Below, piece by piece: positions 7,233 to 13,432 of a stretch of 14,314 nucleotides of DNA (its first letter is position 1; the number at the start of each line of letters is the position of its first letter). Position numbers and translations under genes: made by a program. Under the pieces are notes generated by a model that saw nothing but the letters and a program-made list of their open reading frames with translations, had not been told where the DNA came from and did not search any database. Origin of the DNA: Deltaproteobacteria bacterium. Its GTDB lineage: Bacteria > Desulfobacterota > Binatia > Bin18. The DNA lies in NCBI GenBank assembly GCA_016200595.1, contig JACQEL010000923.1, positions 1-14,314 of the forward strand, given 5' to 3'.

Positions 7233-8318
7233 ATGTCGTCCACTAGACGTGAGTTTCTACGGCACATGACCGCCGTCATTGCCGGTGTTAGTGCACACGG
7301 TATTCCGGTTGTCGCCGCCGCGCAGCAAAATCCAGCAATGCCAACCCCTCGCGCGGCCGCGCTGATGAAGGCCTTTGGCCTCACCCTGCCGATCTTTCAA
7401 GCAGGAATGGCCAGTATCGCTACGCCAGAGCTGGCAATCGCGGTGTCTGCTGCAGGTGGGCTTGGCGCAATCGGCATCATCACCGATGCGCCAGAGCGCG
7501 TCCGAACGTTGGTGTCGAGTGTCAAGGCGGGGACGAATCGGCCGTTCGCCGTCAATTTTCTGCTTGCCTTCGATCCGCCTACGCTCGGCGTCGCGCTGGA
7601 GGCGGGAGCACCCGGGATCCAGTTCGCATGGGGGATCCCCTCCAAGGAGTCCGTTGCTGCGATCCGCACGGCTGGCGCGAAGATGGGCATTCAAATTGCC
7701 AGCGCCGAAGGGGCGCGGCGCGCGCTCGACTTGGGCGCCGACTATCTCATCTGCCAGGGCACGGAGGCGGGTGGTCACGTTCAGGCGAGCACGCCGCTCC
7801 AAGAAACCTTGCCTCGTGTGCTTGAGGCTGCCCACCTGACGCCTGTGCTTGCAGCAGGTGGGATCGCCGACGGACGAGCGATTCGCCGCGCGCTGGTAGC
7901 CGGCGCCTCCGGCGTGCTGATCGGCACACGCTTCGTCGCGACCCAGGAGGCCGGTGCCCACTCCGACTACAAGAACTTGCTGATCCGTGCTAATGCGGGG
8001 GACACGGTCTTCACGGTTTGCTTTCAGGACGGCTGGCCGAACGCGCCGCATCGGGTGTTACGCAACCCCACGTTTTCGATGTGGGAAGCGGCGGGTTGCC
8101 CACCGCCCGGAAAACGTCCGGGTGAAGGCGATGTCGTCGCTACGCAGGCTGGCAATCCAATTCTTCGTTACAAGACCATTCCTCCAGGACCGGCAATGAC
8201 AGGCATGATCACGCACATGGCGATGTACGCGGGTCAGGGCGTGGGCGCGATTCGAGATCTGCCGTCTGCGGGTGAGCTGGTTGAGCGGTTGTGGGAGGAC
8301 TGCGTCGCTGGACTATGA
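7233..8318 (+). CDS. Nitronate monooxygenase-like FMN oxidoreductase with Tat signal
   Basis: Residues 1-31 form a twin-arginine signal peptide: TRREFLR, a hydrophobic stretch, then AAA before QQ. The mature part is a TIM-barrel flavoprotein of the nitronate monooxygenase/2-nitropropane dioxygenase family, with FQAGMASIATPELAIAVS, QGTEAGGH carrying the catalytic-type His182, and the FMN phosphate-binding segments AAGGIADGRA (207-216) and GASGVLIGTRFVAT (224-237). The predicted reaction is oxidation of alkyl nitronates to carbonyl and nitrite with O2, or a related FMN oxidation. The folded, cofactor-loaded enzyme would be exported, which is unusual for a family that is normally cytoplasmic. 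AGGAG at 7221-7225 supports the ATG. It is the sole gene of cassette 5 and ends 79 bases before its attC. Confidence 0.87.
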   Translation: MSSTRREFLRHMTAVIAGVSAHGIPVVAAAQQNPAMPTPRAAALMKAFGLTLPIFQAGMASIATPELAIAVSAAGGLGAIGIITDAPERVRTLVSSVKAGTNRPFAVNFLLAFDPPTLGVALEAGAPGIQFAWGIPSKESVAAIRTAGAKMGIQIASAEGARRALDLGADYLICQGTEAGGHVQASTPLQETLPRVLEAAHLTPVLAAGGIADGRAIRRALVAGASGVLIGTRFVATQEAGAHSDYKNLLIRANAGDTVFTVCFQDGWPNAPHRVLRNPTFSMWEAAGCPPPGKRPGEGDVVATQAGNPILRYKTIPPGPAMTGMITHMAMYAGQGVGAIRDLPSAGELVERLWEDCVAGL

Positions 8319-8397
8319 CCGTTGCGGCCCAGAGGGCGTACTAGAGTAAAACGGAGCAGGCAAAAGTGAAGCGTCTCTCACCGTCCAGGACTCGGAA

Positions 8398-8497
8398 GCC
8401 TAACGAGCCACTTCACCGTATTGCTGCCCGCGTGCGGTTTGGGGAGAATCTGAAAGGTTTCGGTTTGGGCAGCAAACGGTGACTGGAGGCGTTAGCC
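8398..8497 (+). repeat. attC site 6
   Basis: Left core GCCTAAC (8398-8404), right core GTTAGCC (8491-8497), 100 bp. The right core breaks the GTTRRRY consensus at the sixth base. CCACTTCACCGT pairs with ACGGTGACTGG with an extra T in the left arm. The left core exactly complements the GTTAGGC that opens cassette 5. Third member of the closely related trio with sites 4 and 5. Confidence 0.92.
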
Positions 8498-8505
8498 GCG
8501 CTAGG

Positions 8506-8534
8506 CAGACTTTTCCGCCTCTGCGCAGTACAAT
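8506..8534 (+). promoter_or_regulatory. Weak candidate promoter for the VapBC-like operon
   Basis: A good -10 hexamer TACAAT lies at 8529-8534, and a poor -35 CAGACT at 8506-8511 is placed 17 bases upstream. It falls between the attC core and the antitoxin gene. Toxin-antitoxin cassettes usually carry their own promoter, which is the main reason to report such a weak match. Confidence 0.25.
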
Positions 8535-8574
8535 GCGGACACGATGACCGTACACAATATTAAGGAGCACTTAT

Positions 8575-8835
8575 ATGTTGCGCACCTATAAGGCAATCCT
8601 TCACGGTGACCAAGTCGAATGGCTCGAACAGCCGCCGGAGAAGTCTGGGGCAGTCCAGGTCCATATTACGGTCTTGGAGGAACCGACGGCTGAACCCACG
8701 CGCGAACGCGGGCGAGCGATGGCCGAAGCACTTGCCGCACTGGCACGGCGAGGGACCTTTGCCGAGATCACCGACCCTGTAGCCTGGCAACGCGAGCTAC
8801 GAGTTGAACGTGTATTGCCTGACCGAGAGTCGTGA
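8575..8835 (+). CDS. VapB-like antitoxin
   Basis: The protein is 86 residues: an N-terminal beta-rich part (YKAILHGDQVEWLEQPPE, AVQVHITVLEE) and a charged helical C-terminus (GRAMAEALAALARRG, DPVAWQRELRVER) that would bind the toxin. This matches small antitoxins encoded immediately upstream of PIN-domain toxins. It should inhibit the downstream nuclease and autoregulate. AAGGAG at 8562-8567 with 7-base spacing supports the ATG. Its stop overlaps the toxin start in TGATG, so the pair is translationally coupled. First gene of cassette 6. Confidence 0.8.
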   Translation: MLRTYKAILHGDQVEWLEQPPEKSGAVQVHITVLEEPTAEPTRERGRAMAEALAALARRGTFAEITDPVAWQRELRVERVLPDRES

Positions 8836-9206
8836 TGCTTCTGGATAGCAACATCATCATCTATGCGGCGCAACCGGAGCGCGCGGCCTTGCGGCAGTTT
8901 ATCGAAACCCATACCCCTGCGATCTCAGTTGTCAGCTATATCGAGGTGCTCGGATACCACAAGCTGACTGAAGAGGATCGGCAATTCTTGGAGCAATTTT
9001 TCCAGACAGCGGAGCGGTTACCGCTGTCGGAGGCAGTGGTGCAGTGGGCGATCAAGCTACGCCAACGGCGAAAGATGAGCCTGGGCGATTCCATCGTTGC
9101 TGGCACGGCGATAGCCCATGAACGAACGCTCGTAACTCGTAACACTGACGATTTCCGTTGGATTGAAGAAATCAAGTTGCTCAACCCGTTGGCAGAGCGC
9201 GTCTAA
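8835..9206 (+). CDS. VapC-like PIN-domain toxin ribonuclease
   Basis: This 123-residue PIN-domain protein has the acidic active-site pattern: D4 in LLDSNIIIYA, E37 in SYIEVLGY, D85 in GDSIVAGTA, and D105/D106 in TRNTDDF. Such toxins are Mg-dependent ribonucleases, often cutting tRNA or rRNA. I use the ATG at 8835, which overlaps the antitoxin stop by one base; a GTG one codon earlier (8832) is also possible. The stop TAA (9204-9206) and the preceding Val codon GTC lie inside the left core of attC site 7, so the coding sequence ends within the recombination site. Confidence 0.9.
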   Translation: MLLDSNIIIYAAQPERAALRQFIETHTPAISVVSYIEVLGYHKLTEEDRQFLEQFFQTAERLPLSEAVVQWAIKLRQRRKMSLGDSIVAGTAIAHERTLVTRNTDDFRWIEEIKLLNPLAERV

Positions 9207-9301
9207 CAAACGCCCTGCAGCGGACGCGGCCCCGGTGGCGGTTCTGGGTGAACCTGAAAGTGCTCATTTGGGGCCTTGCCGCTGAGGGCGAGGCGTTCGG
9301 C
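9201..9301 (+). repeat. attC site 7
   Basis: Left core GTCTAAC (9201-9207), right core GTTCGGC (9295-9301), 101 bp. GCCCTGCAGCGG pairs with CCGCTGAGGGC with one extrahelical G, and GGCCCC pairs with GGGGCC. The left core overlaps the end of the toxin gene. It is one mismatch from the complement of the GTTAGCC opening cassette 6, the only cassette whose two ends do not correspond exactly. Confidence 0.91.
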
Positions 9302-9328
9302 TTCCAGGTAAACGAAGGAGAAACAATC

Positions 9329-9346
9329 ATGTACAGTACCACGTAA
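9329..9346 (+). other. Five-codon mini-ORF with a good ribosome-binding site
   Basis: AAGGAG at 9315-9320 precedes ATG with 8-base spacing, and the frame is MYSTT followed by TAA. It lies 69 bases before the secreted-protein gene in cassette 7 and is not in frame with it. It could be a leader peptide or ribosome-loading site, or the remnant of a gene; it could also be chance. Confidence 0.2.
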
Positions 9347-9414
9347 ACGTATAGAAATTTTCGTCTATGAACTTAGCGTCAGCAACGTCAGGAAGACAGA
9401 AAAGGAGGAGAATC

Positions 9415-10005
9415 ATGTTGAGAAAGAAAATAGCCCTTGCCATACTCTTGGTCGGGGCTGTAGTGTCAGGGTCCATCGCTACTGCTAGCGCATCATCCTG
9501 TGCGCCATTGGTGGGGACATGGCTTCTGGATGTGAAAAGGGGTGGGGTCGCCGTCCCCGTCTTGCGACCTGTGACTTTCACTGTCCACTCGGGTGGGACC
9601 GTGTCCAGCGTCAGTGGCTCAAACATCGTTGTGCTGGGCTTTACCACTAGAAGTGGTTTCCTTGGTGAATGTGCCAATATTGGGCCGCACCTCTACCGAG
9701 TTCTGCTCGAAGAGCTGCTCTACAAGGATGGGCTTTTCGCGGGCCGATTCCTAGTTGAGCTGACGGTAGCACACGACCCAAGAACTGACACGATCGCAGG
9801 TGTTTCAGGACAATCTCGGTTCAAGATCACGGTGTCCAGAACGACGCCTCCTCCCGCTCCTCCTGCGCCTTGTATCAGCAGCACTGGCGACTTGCCGGCG
9901 GGAGACATGGTTCGTGAAGACGGCAATGAATACGTTTGCAGAAGTGCGAATGACATCGAGCTTATGGGGAGACACATTGCCACGGATAGTTTCTTCACCC
10001 CATGA
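9415..10005 (+). CDS. Secreted or periplasmic protein of unknown function with lipocalin-like start
   Basis: The 196-residue protein opens with a Sec signal peptide: LRKK, a hydrophobic core (IALAILLVGAVVSGSIATA), and a probable cleavage at ASA before SSC. The mature N-terminus CAPLVGTWLLDV resembles the GTW strand of lipocalin-like or calycin barrels, and the next 120 residues are beta-strand-rich. A short proline run (PPPAPPAPC) leads to a small C-terminal tail with two cysteines. I chose ATG 9415 because AGGAGG at 9403-9408 sits 6 bases upstream and the signal peptide starts there; an in-frame ATG at 9367 would add a basic extension. The only clear gene of cassette 7. Function unknown. Confidence 0.75.
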   Translation: MLRKKIALAILLVGAVVSGSIATASASSCAPLVGTWLLDVKRGGVAVPVLRPVTFTVHSGGTVSSVSGSNIVVLGFTTRSGFLGECANIGPHLYRVLLEELLYKDGLFAGRFLVELTVAHDPRTDTIAGVSGQSRFKITVSRTTPPPAPPAPCISSTGDLPAGDMVREDGNEYVCRSANDIELMGRHIATDSFFTP

Positions 10006-10015
10006 CCCGGGCCAC

Positions 10016-10104
10016 GCCGAACGCCGGGCCTGGAGTTGACTGCCTCCAGCGTCCGCTCGTACCTCGCTCCCGCTTCCGGCAGCAGCTCAGGCCCGGCGTT
10101 CGAC
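10016..10104 (+). repeat. attC site 8
   Basis: Left core GCCGAAC (10016-10022), right core GTTCGAC (10098-10104), 89 bp. GCCGGGCCTGGAGTTG pairs with CAGCTCAGGCCCGGC with one extrahelical G in the left arm. The cores depart from RYYYAAC/GTTRRRY at one base (GAAC/GTTC), but the change is compensated: the left core is exactly complementary to GTTCGGC opening cassette 7. This compensated change is strong evidence that the site is real. Confidence 0.9.
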
Positions 10105-10122
10105 CGAAGAATGTGAATCACC

Positions 10123-12396
10123 ATGACCGACGACACTTTGTGTATTGCTATAGACCTAGGCACAACAAGCGCGAAGATGGCGTGCTGGCATTCTGGGTCT
10201 GTCGAAATCATCCCGAATCACGAGGGCGCGAACCGCACTCCATGCGCTGTTTGGCTCGCCCCGCAGGATTGCTTTGTGGTTGGTCGAAGAGCCCACCACG
10301 CTCTCTTCACCGATTCGGCCAACGTCGGACTTCACTTCATTCGCAACCTTGGGACGGGTGTCGAATACACATTCTCTCGATCTTCTCATCACTTCAGACC
10401 TGAGGACCTTGCCGCGGAGTTGCTCAAATCACTACGTGCAGATGCAGAGCGGTTTACTGGACGAGAAATCAAAAACGTAGTGATCACTATCCCGCCTGAT
10501 GCGGGTGTCACCCAGTGGGCAGCGGTCAAACGGGCTGCGTCTGCGGCAGGATTTGAGCATTGTCTCCTTCTTCAGGACGCCATCGGTGCTGCGCTGGCAG
10601 CCGGTATCACGTCCGAAGCAAACGGCAAGATGTTCCTTATCTACGATTTTGGTGGAAGTCGCTTCAGTGCGTCCGTATTGCGGGCTCGCGACGGAGTATT
10701 TCAGGTCGTCGCGTCCGCTAGCGATTCGTTTCTCGGCGGGGCAGACCTCGATCGCGCGGTCGTTGAGAGCGTTTTCGTTCCAGCGCTGCGAGTTGCCTAT
10801 CCGGACCTCGACGTTTCCGCAAGCAATCAACCTTCTCGTGCGCTGTTTGCCAAACTCCAAGCCGAAGCCGAGGAGGCGAAGTTCCGCCTGACTTCAGTCC
10901 ACGACACGACCGGCTTTGTTCCAGCTCTCTACAAAGATGATAGTGCTCGTCCGATCGATTTTGAGTATGAACTTACACGCAGTCGTCTAGAAAGCCTAGC
11001 TGCACCGCTTGTCGATAAGACTATCGATCTTTGCAGCCAAGTCCTTGCTGATGCTCGCGTCAGCGGTGCTGAGGTTAGCAATGTGATTCTGGTTGGCGGA
11101 ATGGCGGCGATGCCCTTTGTTCAGCGTAGACTTGTGGACCGCTTCGGACAGCGAGCAATCCCAGAATCATCTTTTGATTCAAGGGCGGCTGCAGCCCGGG
11201 GTGCAGCAATTTTTGCTGCATCGCAACGGTTGCCGGTCGAAATAGCCCCTACGCCTAACGCATCGTGCGTAGAGGGTGCGGAATCTCCAGACACTCGAGG
11301 CATGGCCTGTATTGCTTCTGCATTATCGCATGCCATCGGACTCGTGCTTGAGGGCAACCGAGTTGTTGGACTCTTTGAAAAGGGCACGGCCCTGCCTACT
11401 CGCCAGAGAATCTCCTTGAGGACTTCTGTGGCACTCAAGCGAGGACAAAGTGGTGACGTGTTGCGTTTGACACTTGTTGAAGGCGACAGTGACCATGCCA
11501 ACAGGAATCGTGAAATTGGCGTATTGAGTGTCCCCTTTGAGACCGTTGCACGAGATTTGCCAGCCGGAACTGAGGTGGAAGTCACCGTGGAAATCGACGA
11601 GTACCGGCAGTTCGGGGTGAGCACTTATATTCCGATTCTGGACGCCGGGTTTGAAACAAGTCTAGCGCTATTTTCAAGAGTGCCCAGTCGTCGTGAACTT
11701 TCAGAACGATTCGAGCGAACAAAGGCACGTTTGAAGGCTGCTCAGGAGGGTGCGAAAGAACACGGCCAATCATTGCTGCTACAAAAGGCACAGACAACCC
11801 TGGAGGGCGGCGTTGTTACCGAGATCCAGGAGCTCTTGCTCTCCGCTGAGAGGGAGGGGGACATTTCCGAGTTGTGTGCTAGCCGTTTGAACGAATTGGA
11901 GTCGATTGCAGACGACTTAGAGAAGTCGCTTGAGTGGCCTGTCTCCGTTGAAGATTTCAAGCAGCGGCTTGCCCATACGCGTGACCTCCTCAAACAAAGC
12001 CGCCAACCGACAGACGCGCGAATCGAAGCTCTAGCCGATCTGGAACGGACAGCCGCAACAGCCATCGATCATCGCAGCATTGTTGCTCTGAAGAAGTGTT
12101 CGGAAAGGCTCGATTCCCTGCATTCCCGAGCTCTCCAAGACGAGCCAGGTTTTTGGATAGGTTATCTGGAGCACCTCATCGATCGGAAGTCAGAGCTTCG
12201 AAATGCAGTTGAAGGCGAAGTTCTTATCGGCCAGGCTAGACGGGCTCTAAGTAACAACGACCCCGCTGCGTTTCAACAAGTGGTCCGCAGTCTATTGAGC
12301 TTGTTTCCACCCGCCTCCCGATCGACCGGTCAGGTGAGTGGTCTTGTCTTTGGAGGCGGAACTGCTGATCGCGTTGCCCATGTCGAAAGGCGATAG
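10123..12396 (+). CDS. Divergent Hsp70/DnaK-like ATPase with extended helical C-terminus
   Basis: The 757-residue protein begins with an actin/Hsp70 nucleotide-binding domain: phosphate-1 IAIDLGTTSAKM (8-19), phosphate-2 YDFGGSRFSAS (174-184), LGGADLD (204-210), and adenosine motif NVILVGGMAAMPFV (320-333). A beta-rich region at about 395-515 (AIGLVLEGNRVVGLF, GTALPTRQRISLRT) matches the Hsp70 substrate-binding sandwich. Residues 520-735 are helical, with no recognisable lid. By motif alignment to DnaK, K70, E171, T199 and D201 appear as R74, D152, R180 and S182, while D8 and D194 are kept as D11 and D175, so ATP binding is likely but hydrolysis may be altered. The ATG lies 18 bases after the attC core without a strong ribosome-binding site. 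It shares frame with the downstream TIR gene. I infer a sensor or regulator of the TIR protein. Confidence 0.85.
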   Translation: MTDDTLCIAIDLGTTSAKMACWHSGSVEIIPNHEGANRTPCAVWLAPQDCFVVGRRAHHALFTDSANVGLHFIRNLGTGVEYTFSRSSHHFRPEDLAAELLKSLRADAERFTGREIKNVVITIPPDAGVTQWAAVKRAASAAGFEHCLLLQDAIGAALAAGITSEANGKMFLIYDFGGSRFSASVLRARDGVFQVVASASDSFLGGADLDRAVVESVFVPALRVAYPDLDVSASNQPSRALFAKLQAEAEEAKFRLTSVHDTTGFVPALYKDDSARPIDFEYELTRSRLESLAAPLVDKTIDLCSQVLADARVSGAEVSNVILVGGMAAMPFVQRRLVDRFGQRAIPESSFDSRAAAARGAAIFAASQRLPVEIAPTPNASCVEGAESPDTRGMACIASALSHAIGLVLEGNRVVGLFEKGTALPTRQRISLRTSVALKRGQSGDVLRLTLVEGDSDHANRNREIGVLSVPFETVARDLPAGTEVEVTVEIDEYRQFGVSTYIPILDAGFETSLALFSRVPSRRELSERFERTKARLKAAQEGAKEHGQSLLLQKAQTTLEGGVVTEIQELLLSAEREGDISELCASRLNELESIADDLEKSLEWPVSVEDFKQRLAHTRDLLKQSRQPTDARIEALADLERTAATAIDHRSIVALKKCSERLDSLHSRALQDEPGFWIGYLEHLIDRKSELRNAVEGEVLIGQARRALSNNDPAAFQQVVRSLLSLFPPASRSTGQVSGLVFGGGTADRVAHVERR

Positions 12397-12426
12397 TCTG
12401 AAGTTCCCGCTTCGAGAATCGATAGA

Positions 12427-13254
12427 GTGCACTTTGCGGTTGCATCTCCGCCGACCGCTCAACTTGGCTCGACATTCATCGTAGATGTATGGGCGCACTT
12501 GGAACGGCAACGCGCAGAGGTCGAACGCCGAATCCTACAGGCACACCCTCAAGCCGACTCCCCGCCCGTAATTCGCCCGAAAGGGCCGTTCAAAATCGAG
12601 CGAGGAACAACCCTGTTTGTGCGGTTGAAATTCCATGATCTGTATGTTGATCCTCCGGAGGATGTAATCCTCTGGGAAGGAAAAATCGGCAACGCATCTT
12701 TTAAAGTTGCCATTCCAAGCGAGACCACCGAGGGAGTGAAAAGCGGCTTGGTGACTGTTCATTGGGAGGGCGGACTGCAAATTGCACGAGTCCAGTTGCA
12801 AGTGCTCGTCGCGGCCAAGGTCACTCCGGCCACACCAACGACCCAACCTCTGCATCACATTCGTAAAGCATTCGCGTCGTATGCCAGTCCGGACCGGGAC
12901 GAAGTGACAGGAAGAATTCAGGGAATGCAGAAGATTTCGCCAGACCTCGACGTGTTTCTTGATGTTGTGAAACTGAGATCGGGTGAGGATTGGGAACGAA
13001 CTTTGTGGCGGGTCATCCCTGAGAATGACGTTTTCTATCTGTTCTGGTCTGCGGCTGCAAAAGCATCGCCTTGGGTCGAGAAAGAATGGAGATGTGCATT
13101 GAAGAGTCGTGGCGAAGAGTTCATCGATCCTGTGCCGCTCATTTCTCCTGAAGAAGTGCATCCGCCAGATGAGTTGAGCAGAAAACATTTCAACGATTGG
13201 ATTTTGGCGTTTCGTCGGGGAAGGCCAAAGCCGAGTGAGTCAAGTGGGCGATGA
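12427..13254 (+). CDS. TIR-domain protein with novel N-terminal beta domain (predicted NADase effector)
   Basis: The 275-residue protein has two parts. Residues 1-130 form a beta-rich domain with VDVWAHLERQRAEV, DVILWEGKIGNASFKVAIP and LVTVHWEGGLQIARVQLQVL; I do not know a family name for it. Residues 146-263 form a TIR domain: KAFASYASPDRD (147-158), DVFLDVVKLRSGEDWERTL (175-193), and PWVEKEW (215-221). Glu220 falls where SARM1 has its catalytic Glu642, suggesting NAD cleavage. The start is GTG, 30 bases after the Hsp70-like gene's TAG and in the same frame, with only a weak CGAGAA upstream. No in-frame ATG precedes the TIR domain. It has no signal peptide or membrane segment. Paired with the Hsp70-like protein it is probably the toxic effector of a defence or conflict system. 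Confidence 0.83.
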   Translation: MHFAVASPPTAQLGSTFIVDVWAHLERQRAEVERRILQAHPQADSPPVIRPKGPFKIERGTTLFVRLKFHDLYVDPPEDVILWEGKIGNASFKVAIPSETTEGVKSGLVTVHWEGGLQIARVQLQVLVAAKVTPATPTTQPLHHIRKAFASYASPDRDEVTGRIQGMQKISPDLDVFLDVVKLRSGEDWERTLWRVIPENDVFYLFWSAAAKASPWVEKEWRCALKSRGEEFIDPVPLISPEEVHPPDELSRKHFNDWILAFRRGRPKPSESSGR

Positions 13255-13359
13255 TGAACAAGCATGAAAGCGCATGGCCTTTCGTCCCTCACCCGCATTG
13301 CGGTTTTGGGCACACGCGCCAAATCCGCAGCGAACTTAACGGGGCAATATGAGAGAAGG

Positions 13360-13432
13360 GTCGAACAAGGCGCTACACTGGACGTGGATTCCGCTGGCGC
13401 TCCATCCCCGCCAGTGAGCTTCATCATTATAC
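13360..13432 (+). repeat. attC site 9, with degenerate right core
   Basis: The left core GTCGAAC (13360-13366) is the exact complement of GTTCGAC opening cassette 8. The arms pair imperfectly: AAGGCGCTACACTGG with CCAGTGAGCTT, with extra bases in the left arm as in canonical sites. The expected right core position reads ATTATAC (13426-13432), so the G at the recombination point is replaced by A. The site is shorter (73 bp) than the others. The left half is confident; the right boundary is less certain. Confidence 0.7.

Larger units (their letters stand above)
107..13432 (+). mobile_element. Integron gene-cassette array (nine attC sites, eight cassettes bounded on both sides)
   Basis: Nine attC sites in one orientation separate single genes or two-gene units that all read on the + strand. 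Cassette limits, taken as the T after the G of the upstream GTTRRRY to the G of the cassette's own right core, are 201-1414, 1415-2790, 2791-6389, 6390-7046, 7047-8491, 8492-9295, 9296-10098 and 10099 to about 13426. In seven of these eight the right core at the start is the exact reverse complement of the left core of the closing attC; the exception (8492-9295, GTTAGCC against GTCTAAC) differs at one base. This is what excision to a circle and IntI-mediated insertion would leave. No intI gene or attI site is present, so the array type (chromosomal integron or integrase-less cluster) cannot be decided here. Confidence 0.93.

Noticed and set aside
107..9301. CRISPR-like or REP-like interspersed repeats of about 100 bp
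   Set aside because: The spacing is gene-sized, the cores are RYYYAAC/GTTRRRY, and the arms covary with cassette ends; these are attC sites.
2229..12396. TAG read as a sense codon in this organism, because two proteins continue in frame past a single TAG
   Set aside because: The methyltransferase ends naturally at tandem TAG codons and the cyclase protein ends at TAG 17 bases before its attC, so TAG works as a normal stop here. Two independent local explanations are simpler.
12535..13188. Minus-strand open frame opposite the TIR gene, as an antisense antitoxin
   Set aside because: The translation is Cys/Arg/His-rich without motifs, and the + strand protein has clear TIR motifs; it is a shadow frame.
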